Origin: Strigops habroptila
Taxonomy: Eukaryota; Chordata; Aves; Psittaciformes; Psittacidae
Reading direction: 5' to 3'
Assembly (NCBI RefSeq): GCF_004027225.2
Contig: NC_044278.2
Span: 98,696,743 to 98,760,742, forward strand
Length of the DNA: 64,000 nucleotides
Shown: positions 22,351-33,930 of the stretch, one piece after another
Layout: every line of letters begins with the position of its first letter
Numbering within the stretch: position 1 is the stretch's first letter
Position numbers and translations under genes: made by a program
Notes under the pieces: model-generated
The model's input: only the letters and a program-made list of their open reading frames with translations
Told to the model about the DNA's origin: nothing
Database searches by the model: none

Positions 22351-25080
22351 TCTGGATGTTTTTGTTAAAAAAAAAAAAGGCCTTACAGGAAGAAATTTAA
22401 ATATCTCATCATTTTAGTGTGCAGAAGACTGAGAGATGACAGGATTGCATCAGGACTCCCATGGGAAGAAGATACCAAGCCTGAAAAGCCCATTTATTCT
22501 ATCAGACACTGAGATAATACAATTCAACAACAGGTACCTGAAAACAGTCAGAGTCCAATTAGACATAAAGCTAATGTTTGTAACAATGAGATTGATTACC
22601 CATTACAGCAAACCCCCAGAGGAAAATAGGATGTCTTTCAGTGTTTTCAATATGCCTTTACTTGAGATATACATGATCTAAAAAGTATACATGCTACTGT
22701 ACTGCGTACTGGAGTAACAGGGGAAAAGCTTTATGGTATGCTAATAGAAAGCTCAATGAGATGATCTAATAGACTTTTTGACCTCCAAGATCAAAACAAC
22801 TCTTATCTGAAAATGAGTTCCTGTAGAGCTATATTTGGGCTATAGCATCACTGACTAGGTGACCCCATAAGCTTTCACCTTCATGTTTATATTTCTCTAA
22901 TTCCCTACACTGGAAGCACCTCGTTCCTCAGAAAACACAGTAAAAGAAATGCAAACTCTTTCCTTCATTTTTAGCCTGGACAGTCAAGAGATTGGTGTCA
23001 TGTTCTTCTGTCCTCCAGATGCTGCCTTCTACCTGTTCTCATCATTTCCTACTTTCCACCCCAGAAGTCAACTGTGTCTTATTCTCAGGTAGTTAATAAT
23101 CATCCAAGTGAATGAGCTATAGCAATTTTAGAAGAGTCCTTATCTGTAAAACAGCTCAGGCCTAAGTATTCATTTGTTAGCCAGAAAAAATAATTTCTGT
23201 TTATCTCTAGCTTACAGACTACCACTGTGGTACTGATAAGACAGTGAGAAATAAATGTGTTTCTCAAAATAGAATATACTGTCAGAGACAGTGCTGACAG
23301 AACTGTTTCATTTACTGAATTTAGATTTCTTTTTAATGTCTAGCATATGTATTCAGACTTTTTTTTACTTTTTATACTTGCTTAGTAGCAAGAGAGTAGA
23401 GAGCTTTTACCTTTTTACCAGCTTTTCAGAGTTTCAGATATTACTTTCAGACAACAATGCCTGATATCCTATAAGACCACTACGAATTTTACTGGTGGTC
23501 CTCTTCCGGCATGTAGGTGTGCACTGCTGACAGCTTTATTGCATTGATCTTAGCACTGATTCTTGCATTTATCTCAGCACTAGGTTGATGGAGACATGGG
23601 ATCCCACTGGTTTTGGGGCAAATAAGGAAGCCTTTGGAGCCAAATATACCAAAACAGGACATAAATGTCACTGCTTTCCCCTTCTCCTGTAATTACTATC
23701 TTCTTGTTGTCCGTTTAATCTCAGTATCCCTTTTGGAACATGGTAATGATATTTCTGCCTGCAAATGATGACCCAGTGTCTCTCATGTTAGATCAGTCGC
23801 AGCAGGCAGGGCCAGCTCTCCTGTGCAACAGTCCTGCTCAAGCACCATACAGCTGTTGCCCTTCTCTGGGGTCCCTCCCCAGCACACGGTGCCAGTGTTT
23901 GTTATTTGTCAAGCCCAGAATGTGCTCTTTCACCAGAGACAATCTGGACCCAGTCCTGGATGCCTCTAAGCATCTTTACTGTGTGCAAACAGCCCCCTTT
24001 TGAGGAAACTGAGGCTGGAATTGCCCAGAAAGACTTCTCTGATGCGTGCGTGTGAGACAGCGATGTACTGAAGTCTTGGAAAGGTTAATTAGCATCTAAG
24101 TAACCAGCTGGTTACCTCTACACCTGATTCTTCTCTCATGTTTCTTGGCATGACACAAGAAACTCTCATTTGATTTTGGGAGACTTTCCACTCTGGTTTA
24201 TGTACACATAACATCCAGGGGATCAGGTCCTCCGCTTTTTTATGGGATGCTCTTTTTCAGTTGCTGCTTATGAAACAGAGTAGTAAAACATTCATAATCT
24301 GGAGAAATTGAGAGAGTTGAAACAGAATTCTTAATTTTCTGGAAATTATGATGGTTTTAATTGTCTTCCTTGTCTGAAGACACAGTTTAGTTTCCCATAA
24401 ATTGGATTTTCACATAAAAACTAATATTCAAAACTTCTTTTTAAAATTTGAGGATGCAATTTCAAATATTTTTAATGTTGATTTATTTCATGAAATACCT
24501 ATTATAGTATATAATGTGCACCACCACAAACAAACATGCTGCATATGCATAGAGAAAATACGCTTGCTATTTTACTTTAGAATCATGAAGATATATCACT
24601 ACTTTGTGGTTGACCAAATGTCTTCTCTAGATTCCTTGCGCATTGAAAAGAAACAACCTGAGATATTTATCTTACAAAAATATCTAAGCTGTTTCAATCA
24701 GTAAAATGTATAAACTGCTTTTACCGATTCTAAAAATTAAATATTCCACGTATGCTGCAGCATTACCATTCCTGATCTGTCATGAAGCACTTTTAAAAAT
24801 AATAAATAAAAATGCACAAAGTCAAACATAAAGGAGGTTCAAAGTTTTCTGAAATGAAATATTCCAGAATGAGATATATGGAGAAATATTTATAGTAATT
24901 TTCATTGCAGTAATAGAATTTTGTGGGGAAAAAACCCCAACCCCTACAAATGTGCTTGGAACAGTTTTAACCAAGCTTCTGGAAACTTTTTACAGAGACA
25001 ATGCAAACAACCATTCAGTCTCCAGTTGCAGTCAACTGCACTTACAGTAAGCTATTAGCAACACCAGGACTTTCAAGGAT

Positions 25081-26185
25081 CATGAATCACAAAGTCACAA
25101 AATTGTTTAGGTTGGAAGGGAGCTCTTGATATCATCTAGTGTAGCTCCTTGCTCAAGCAAAGTCAGCTACAGCAGGTTTGGCCCAGCATCATGCCCAGTT
25201 GGGTTTGAAGATCTCTGCAAATGGAGATTCCGCTTCTTTCAGCAATTTGTTCCAGTGTTCGGCCCCTCACACAGTAAAAAAAGTGCTTTCTTGTGTTTAG
25301 ATGGAATTTCCTGTGTTTCAGTTTGTGCCCATTGCCTCTTGTCCTGTCACTGGGCAGCACTGAGAAGAGCCTGGCTTTCTTCTCATTCCCTCCCATCACA
25401 CAGTTATACACATTCCTGAGATCCCCCTCAGCCTTCTCTTCCCTGGGCAGAACAGTCCCATCTCTCTCAGCCTCTCTTCATCTGTCAGATGCTTCAGTCT
25501 CTTAATCATCTTCATGGCCCTGTGCTGGACTCAGTGCATTAAATCTGTTTCTTGTACTGAGGAACCCAGAACTGGACCAGGTGTGGCCTCACCAGTGCTG
25601 TGTGGAGCACAGCACCTCCCTCAGCCTGCTGGCAGTGTTCTTCCTAATGCAGCTCAGGAAGCCACTGGCCACCTTTGCAGCAAGAGCGCATTGCTGGTTT
25701 GTGGTCAGCTTGTTGTCTACTAGGACTCCAAGGTTGATCTCTGCTGAGCTGCTTTCTGGCTGGTCAGGCCCCAGCATGTGCTGGTGCCTGGGCTTGTTCC
25801 TCCCCAGGTGCAGGACTTGGCATTTCCCCTTGCTTTACTGTATGAGGCTACCATCAGCCCATTCCCCCAGCTTGCTGAGGTCCCTCTGAAAGGCAGCACA
25901 CCTCTATTGTGTTTCAGTCAATCCTGTATGTTTTGTATTAGGGTGCACTCTTTCCCATCATCCTGGTCATTAATGAAGATGTTAAACAGAATCGGACTCA
26001 GTATTGACCCCTGGGGTACACTGATAGTGACCTGCCTCCAGCTGGACTTTGTGGCACTGACTACAGTCCTTTCAGTCTGGTATTTCAGCCAGTTGTCCAC
26101 CTCCCTGTGACTTTATCTAATCCATACTTTGAATGTGATTGATAGAGTTGCCATTCCTTGTATCTCCACAATAGACGCTGAAAGC
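25081..26185 (-). repeat. CR1 retrotransposon, 5'-truncated, with ORF2 remnants
   Basis: The 3' terminus is at the left (a diverged reverse-complement octamer, then the GGTTGGAAGGG block), so the element points to the minus strand. Its minus frames retain pieces of the reverse-transcriptase [21 protein letters not shown] at about 25.96-26.02 kb, and SSAEINLGVLVDNKLTTNQQ with CALAAKVASGF at about 25.6-25.8 kb. Frame breaks between the pieces show it is dead. The right edge is approximate. Confidence 0.92.
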
Positions 26186-29100
26186 TGCATTGATATAGCA
26201 TATGATATCACCCTCTCCCAGGCTCAAGATTTTATTCACATCTTGTGATTTCTGTTCCAAGGCATTGTAATAAACCTGTCTATGTAGTTTCTTGGTTCAC
26301 AAGGGGATCTCAAAATTCAAAAACAGTTGGATGCCTTCAAATCAAACTGTATGGAAATGTTATAGTACGAACTAGTAAAGGATTTGTAAGTATTGAACAG
26401 GGCACTTCATAGCAGTGAAAAGTATGCTACTTCAGAGCCAATAATACATTTTTCATTCAATGGCTACATAAATATGCTTGCTTTCAGAAATTCAGGCTGA
26501 GGTTTTAAACTGTAATGTAAAGCTCTTACAAAAATATGTAAATAGGTAAGAATATATGAATAGGTGTATGACAGTCATCTCAGCAGACCTGTGGTTCATC
26601 AAGTTGAACAGCCTACCTCATACAAGGACCAACACTTTATTATTCAGCAAAATACAAAATTCCTTGCATGTGCACATTATGTGAATACATAAAGTGCTGC
26701 ATCCTCATTATATTCCAGTTTTCCAGTCATGATAGTGACCAGTGGCATATAAATCAGAGAAAACTTTCTTCTAGTCCAGATATGGAAAGCAGAGCGTGTC
26801 TTGCTTGAAAATTCTATTCTCTTGAAGGCAAATTTGAAATTTATGTTCTCTTGCAAGAGAAGGGCATATATCATTTTAAACTGGGGCCTAAAGACTGAAA
26901 AGCTGAGTCAATCTCAGGAGGTGCCTTTCTCCCTTCTTTGGCTATACAGAAAATATCTCAACAAGTCACGTGAGATGAACACACTCTTTTGCAATTATTT
27001 TGTATCTATAAGCATATTAATCTCCAATTTTTTTCAAAGGCTAAAACTTCCAGTCTGTGATATGTGATGGCAATAAGTAATATATACTCTGTATTTAGAA
27101 ATAATACTGTTATCAATTTCCCATGTGTGGATGTTTTGGGCTCATTTCTGCTTATACTGACATGTCTAGTTTTGTCTTTGGCTTCAGCTGGAGTCTGCTC
27201 AAGTTCTTCATGCTCTTTATACATTTTTACAGGTCAAAGACTGTTGCTGCTTTCTTCTATAACCTAGGGAAAGGGCACTAATGGCTTGCCTTGTGTTCCC
27301 AGAAAGACCAGTGTCCCTGGATTTTAACACCGCCAAAGATTTGGCAGTATTTGGGCAGATTTTTCCCTCCAACACTTGATTAATTAATGAAGTCAGGTTG
27401 CTTGTTACAATACAATAGTGACTTCTTTTAGACATTCACATTCAGCCACCCAAGGCTATTGCATCGTTACAAGAAATGTCAGAGTTGTGCTGGGAGGAAA
27501 ATTAAGTATTCTTTATTCTTGTTTACTGCCATTAAAAAAATTACACTCAAGATGTGCTCAGCCGCAGGAAAAAAACTTGAAACCCAACCTCTCAAAGTAT
27601 TAATTACAGATTTATTAAAAGCATACAGAATATTTGAAGTGTAACCAGTCAAACAATCACTGTTGTCTCACCATAGGAGAGTGAGCAGGAATTCCAGTGG
27701 CAGGGAGCTTAGTTGCTTTTGACAAGATGGGAAACATAGGCCTCCTAATTAACAGTGCAGTTAAAGAAGGGTGAGCAGCTTGTTGCCAAACAGCCACAGG
27801 GAAAACTGTAACTGCTGTAATCAAGAGAGTTGTTTACCCAGTCAATAAAACTAGGATGAAACAAATGGCATAACGCCCTGAATAATTGTGGTCTGAGAAT
27901 GGGAAGTTACCAAGGAACATGGCTGCTGGCAGGTGGTTCCCCTCTTGGTCATGAGGAGTGTGGGGTGACGCAGGTGAAGGACTGAAGGTGTCCTGTATTA
28001 TATGTACAGTGGTGGGCACTGAGCTTGGGTCTCATCCCTGTGAAATAAGAGAAAGAGCAAAGAGAAGATCATGTCTGCACACTATCAATATCATAAGGGA
28101 AACAACAGTCCAAAAGCTATTGCTCAGAGTCAACTTTCAGACTACTGGGTATTGAACTGGGCTGCACCAGTTTGCATTTTGTAACGAATCCCAGGAGACT
28201 GGTGTCTTCAACTAACCATGACTGGAGACAAAATGAGGTGTTCCATTTACTCCAGCATTTATTTGGTCAAGAGTTTACTAAAGAGCTAGTAAAGCTTTTT
28301 CACAACCTTGACAGCATCTTCCAGAATGCCCTAGGAAGGAATGAAAATTACTTTCACAGATTTCAATCCAAAAGTGATTTCACATGCATCAAAAAGCAAA
28401 GCAATACTATATGTGCCTTGGCTGATGTTTATAGGCGTAACAGATAATGCCCCAGATTTATAGCTCCCAGGCTTGCCCTAGATCACTCACTGCTAAGTAA
28501 CTCAGTGTCAGTGTTGAGTCCAGTGCTGTGTGCACCATAAGGTGTAAGCCATTCACAATGGTCACAGCTAACTGTGGGTTTGCTTTTTTAACCCTGCCTA
28601 TATCAGATTACCCAGAACATCTACCATAGCCTCACGTGACAGTCCGTAGGCTCAGGCCTACATTCTTAATGCCCTGATGTCTTGATATCACATGGATCAG
28701 TGACAGATGTGGTTAAAATAAAGCAATGGCTACATATTTGAGGAATACTGAATACTGCTGATAGCAGTACCAATTAAAATCTCAGTGCATATAAAGGACA
28801 TCTTTCCTAGCTTCGGAAATACTAGTGTGTTGAATCTTACAGCTGTATGGAGCCAGCTCCAGGTAATATGTGATCAGATTTTCTCAGACTCTCTGGTACT
28901 TCTTCCTCAGATCAAAAGGGCTTTGATAAGGAGGAAGTGGTTCTGTGAGACAGCCTACCAAAGTCAATAAGGATTTTGAGGACTTGGACTGACATATTTA
29001 GAGCTTTCAGCTCTAAAACTTCCTTTTTGCTTAGCTTTTATGCAATCTTCTGAGCCTCTGCTAACAAGAAAGCCAGCCAACATTTTTTTGTGTGATGGAA

Positions 29101-31791
29101 ACCAAAAATAACAAATAGCATAAAGGTGCATGAGCAATTGAAATGCCTTCCAGCTTTGGACGTCTAAGTACCTGTGTCCACACTGAAGTCAGCTGCTTCA
29201 TTAATCAGACTGACATTCTACCCAGCCCTTTGTGGACACCAAGGATCTGTTTCCAAGCACATTCACCATCAGGCAAGACTCTTCTGACACTATTTACGTA
29301 CATCCACCAGGTGTGAGTCATTGTGCTGATAGATCCTCATTCCTCTTTTGTTTTTACAAATTTAGCAACTACCTTAAATTACACCAAAGCAAATAAAAAG
29401 ACGATGACACCTAGCAGATCTGACTGACCTCATTTTCTCATCTGAAAAGTGTGAAGTGAATGTAATCTGTGGAAACAACTAGATTTATAGTTGAGAAAAA
29501 AGCATTGAAGGCAAATGAAAGATCTGACTCAGCTGGAAAATCTGCCTCTAAGTTCTTCAGTAAATTCTTCATGTTTTTCACTTTCCTAGAAAACAACTGG
29601 GGGGCAGAGGAGTGCCCCAGGCACCAGGGGCAATGACAGAGCAATTAAAGTGTCTCAACTATGCTCCTCATACCAGAAATTTAAACATCCTGTAGTGCTT
29701 GCCATAAAGGCTGTCTCCATGAGACCTGGCTGCTAGTGGGTGTTTGGTCACCAGGGCTGGGACATCCAGACAGGGCAGTAACCTCCTCATGCACCTTTGG
29801 TTACTGACTGGGAACATGCCTCAGCTGCACATGCCATGTGCATTCCTGCAACATGGAGAAGATGTGAAGGTCAGAGGGAAATTGGGGAAATATGGGATCT
29901 GCATAAAACCATAGGAATGGATAGCAGGAGACAGCTCGAGCTGAGCGGGGTGCTCTGTTACTGTTATTTAAGCTTTCCGTAAAGCAAACACTGGGTAAGA
30001 GACAACTTTAACCTCATGCAATGCACACAGCCTTTAACTGGAGCATAGTAGCAGTGGCACCTGCTCACAGCACACATCAATCTCATCTGTAAGTAGCTCC
30101 ATCATTGCAGAACACAGTTACAGTTGCCTCCTAAAAGTGTATTATTTTGTCAAGTGATGAATGGTATTGTGAAATATTACCTATAATCAACACCCTTTAT
30201 TGCAAAGCTCATTAACTTCCTGACAAATCTAGTGTTGACAGCACTTTAATTTTGTTTTATTGCCTCATTTTATCTCACCAATTCCTGTCTCTGGTTTACA
30301 GTTAATAATGAAAGACAGAGGAACTGCACTGTGCTACAGAATCAGAAAAATAAGCATTCATCTTTTTTAAATTCCCCAATTTAGGCCACAGGAACAGCAG
30401 GTACTAGACAATGCATGCATTGAGAAGATGATTAAAGTTTAATAAAACTGTCAAGTGAAATAAACCAATCTCACAAAACATTCTGTTTGCCAGGTGCTTG
30501 GATTTTAGCTGTTAAAAAATTCTCTCTCAACAGTCTGTTTAAATGTGCAGCAGACTAACGTTGTGGCTGCCAAGTCACAATTCATTTTTTTGCATGATCT
30601 GTTGAGACTTGATAATAAAAAAGACTGCTAAAATGACACATCCAGAAGACACTACAGCAAGTCCTATATAGAATAAATGCACTATTACTTAATGAATCAC
30701 TACAAAACACATTCCTCCCTTTTACTGTCCAAGCTAGGTTTTGGAGCCGGGTCTTTCACCACTGTCTTCACGGAAGAGGGCCACATTCTCCACCCACCTG
30801 GTCATCTGCAACTGTCCAAGCTGTATATCACTACCAGTCAGATTTGGCAGAGCTTTCCAGTATTTTTTTCATACGCATGTGATTATACAAAATCCAAGGC
30901 AGTGAGAAATCAAACACATACATCCACATATGAAACCTATAGCCACGTGAAACAACCTTTCATGTAAATTCAGGACAGAACTCTATTAAACTGTAAAAAT
31001 TGCTCATGATTAGTGGATTACTAACTATTAACTGATTTGCTATGCAGTACCTCAGGTAACATTTAATGAATTCTTTTCACAAGTCATATTGTCTGTAGAG
31101 CTGTAGGTGAGTTAATACAGTATGATTCATACATGACATATTCCCGTGACTCTGCCTGATGTGTCAGTGTGGGTCCTGTATGTCAAACCTTTCCTCCACT
31201 TTCCCCAGCACTCTCTCAGAAGAAAACAAGTCAAACAACAAATAGAGTTTCTTGAAGGCCAGAATGTTCCCAAGGGATTTGCAGTTACTTTAATGAGAAC
31301 ATCACCTGCCTTTTGCAAGGTTTTGAAGTGCAGAGCGCATCAGCTCCCTGGCTCAGAGGCAGCCCTGACTGAAGGGAGAGAGACTTCAAGTAATGGGGAA
31401 ACCATTATACCCAAGAGCTGCCCTGAGTTCAAGAGGCAGCCTTGGCTCTCAGGAAGACAAGCTTTTCTTTGGGCCACTTTGGAAACACTAAGTGGCCTTG
31501 AGAAGGGAGAAATGCCCCACTGAACAAATCCGTCTGTGCAGCTCCCAGCAGAGCAGGCTGCTGCTTTGATATCAGAGGCAGACAGAAATACCCACCCAGG
31601 CAGATGCTCGCTGCATAGGGAATTAAAAGAAGGGCTTAAAGCTAAATCTACAATGGCTTGTGCATCACAGTGCTACCTGAGATATCCTTTCCTCTCCCCT
31701 CATTCTTCCCAGTGATTATTTCTCCTCACACTTGCAACTTATTTTAAATTGTATTGCAAGGCTTTTGGGAGGAGGCTGAATGTCTGTGTGT

Positions 31792-31838
31792 CTGTATTAG
31801 CTCAGTTCCAGGTGCAGGTACTGCTGGAGCTAATACAG
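31792..31838. repeat. inverted repeat, 12-bp perfect arms
   Basis: CTGTATTAGCTC (31792-31803) pairs with GAGCTAATACAG (31827-31838), and an inner CCAG/CTGG pair lies inside the 23-base spacer. See findings. Confidence 0.8.
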
Positions 31839-31840
31839 TA

Positions 31841-31888
31841 ATACACGCACATATATATGTGTGCATAAATATATACACACACAAATAT
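31841..31888. repeat. CA/AT/GT microsatellite
   Basis: Alternating purine-pyrimidine stretch of CA, AT and TG steps next to the 31.8-kb inverted repeat. Confidence 0.85.
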
Positions 31889-32968
31889 GAAAGAGCTCTC
31901 TTACTAGGACAGCATTAAGTTCCCCTGCAAAATTCTTGTTCAAAGCAAAGATAGCAAAAATATGCAAAATAAAAGGTCACATGCACGTCAGAAAAGCTTG
32001 CATTTTTCATTTTCCCATGCTTACTCTGTGACAAGATGTGAGAATTTATACAAAGCTTTAATTAGTACTGGGTGGTGAGAACTGGAAAGCTTTATGAAAA
32101 CACCCATTTACAATTTTATCTGGAGGCTCCTAAAGATAATGAGATAAACCTCATATTTTTTCTTCCCTTGTGCTTGGCTTTTCAATAATACTGCTCACAT
32201 ATACTGTACCATGTATAGCATTATCTGTGGAAAGCCACTGCAAAGCAAGATCATAAGAAAAAAAAGATATGCTATCTTTAAGGAAAAATAATTTTGTTTC
32301 TTTATGCTTTTGACAATGGTTTTGAAAAGAGTGTATTTTGAAATGACGTGGAGAAGAGTGTGCACAGACTCCAAGTAAGGGAAATGCATGAGTTTTTCAG
32401 TGAACAAACATCACCATTTGTAGCAAGACTCGTATTAACTGGTATCTGTGGCATTCAGCTGAATGTACCACCAAAAAGTCTCACTGAGAGGGAGCCTGGC
32501 TACCTGGAGGGGGGCTATCAGTGAGCTCCTATTCCCACACTCTCATGGTAACAAACCCCCAGGGTTTGAATCTGCTGCCTGGCAGATTGCCTGTGCCAAT
32601 ATCATTTCTTCTCTTGTGGCATAACTAAAAAAATCCCACCAAAAAACCAAGAAGGGATATTGAGATAAAATAAATATTTTCAGGGTTTTGCATGTATTTT
32701 ATTCTGTAACAAAGGAACTGATTGGGTTTTTTTTCCTGAGGGCTTGTTTAAGTAAAAATATGGAAAATAACAGACTAGAGTCACAAAATCATTACTGCTG
32801 GTGGTAACAATGCTCAGATAATAAACATCCCAACCTAAGGGGGGGTGACTTCATGTCAGATGTCTCCTTGACTGGGAGGATGTGAACTTTTTCACCTTTC
32901 TGTGCTCTGGTCATCATATAGGCTGTTCCCAGGCACTGCCGATCAGGAGCAGTGGTTGGGGCAGACCT

Positions 32969-33006
32969 TTATAAGAATGTAATGTCTTATAAAGACATTC
33001 TTATAA
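32969..33006. repeat. inverted repeat, 12-bp perfect arms
   Basis: TTATAAGAATGT (32969-32980) and ACATTCTTATAA (32995-33006) are separated by 14 bases. AT-rich, and able to form a modest hairpin. Confidence 0.8.
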
Positions 33007-33534
33007 GTAGAAAAATTAAAGTGTAAATAGAACTATGACACTGGATAATACAGGAACTTCAGTTTTCGAGTAAGGGAAAAATACCTTTCTTGAGAAGGAA
33101 CTTCAGTCTCATGATCTGGACCACCAAGGGCTCTATACTCGCTTTAGTTTCTGCATGTTAAACATCTCTTAGTGAAAAATCTGTATTTAGCAAAAGCTGA
33201 GATTTTTGTGCTCAGAGTGCTGTCTACAACAGGAGTGGCCACCCTTTGACGCTTCATCTGCATTGTCTCATGGGCCTAGAACAGTCCTCAGGCAGGAGAT
33301 GGGCCCTGCCATGGGTCAGAGAGTGCTGAGGGTATTATTTGAATTCTCCATGATGGGAAAAAGCAAACCAGAATGTGCTGCTAAGGTTGCAGTCACCGAC
33401 TTGCCCAGTGTAACTTCAGCCTGCAAAAATGAAGTGCTGGCACCCTGGGAGAGCTGCTGACTGCAAACTGGTCCCAAAGCTGACAAGAGATTCAGGTACA
33501 CAGCTTGCAGGATCAGAGACATTTGGCTACCCAT

Positions 33535-33930
33535 GGAACACCTCTCATATGAGGAAAGGCTGAGAGAGCTGGGGTTGTTCAGCCTGGAGAAGACTCCATA
33601 AAGACCTTACTGTGGCCTTTCAGTACTTAAAAGGGGCCTATAAGAAAGATGAGGAAAGACTTTTTAGCAGGATGAGGGGTAATGGTTTTAATCTAAAAGA
33701 GAGGAGATTCAGGATGGATGTGAAGAAAAAAATCTTTACAATGAGAGTGGTAAAACACTGGAACATGTTGCCCAGAAAGGTGGTGGATGCACCATCCCTG
33801 GAGACATCCAAGGCCAGGTGGGATGTGGTTCTGAGCAACCTGATCTAGTTGAAGGCTCATTGCAGAGGGGTTGGACTAGATGACCTTTGAAGGTCCCTTG
33901 CAACTGAAACTATTGTATGATTCTGTGATT
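33535..33930 (+). repeat. CR1 retrotransposon, 3' end
   Basis: Typical CR1 3' sequence: CTCATATGAGGAAAGGCTGAG, TTGTTCAGCCTGGAGAAGA, the GATGCACCATCCCTGGAGAC block, GGTTGGACTAGATGACCTTTG, and a diverged terminal octamer ending near 33930. Confidence 0.95.

Larger units (their letters stand above)
15651..25080. other. intergenic, no gene seen
   Basis: AT-rich spacer between the divergent genes. It holds a two-copy 24-bp-period repeat (18154-18198), an AAT-type microsatellite near 22.3 kb and no exon I recognise. ORFs are at most about 125 codons, and several use non-ATG starts. Confidence 0.5.
26190..33530. other. intergenic, no gene seen
   Basis: AT-rich spacer. It contains an AT/CA microsatellite (31841-31888), a 12-bp-arm inverted repeat at 31792-31838 and another at 32969-33006. 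No exon or RNA gene was recognised. Confidence 0.5.

Noticed and set aside
25918-26100. Reverse-transcriptase-like minus ORF as a separate gene
   Set aside because: It is a remnant of CR1 ORF2 within a truncated CR1 copy, with frame breaks.
28172-28447. 91-codon plus-strand ORF
   Set aside because: No family resemblance, neighbouring exons or compositional signal.
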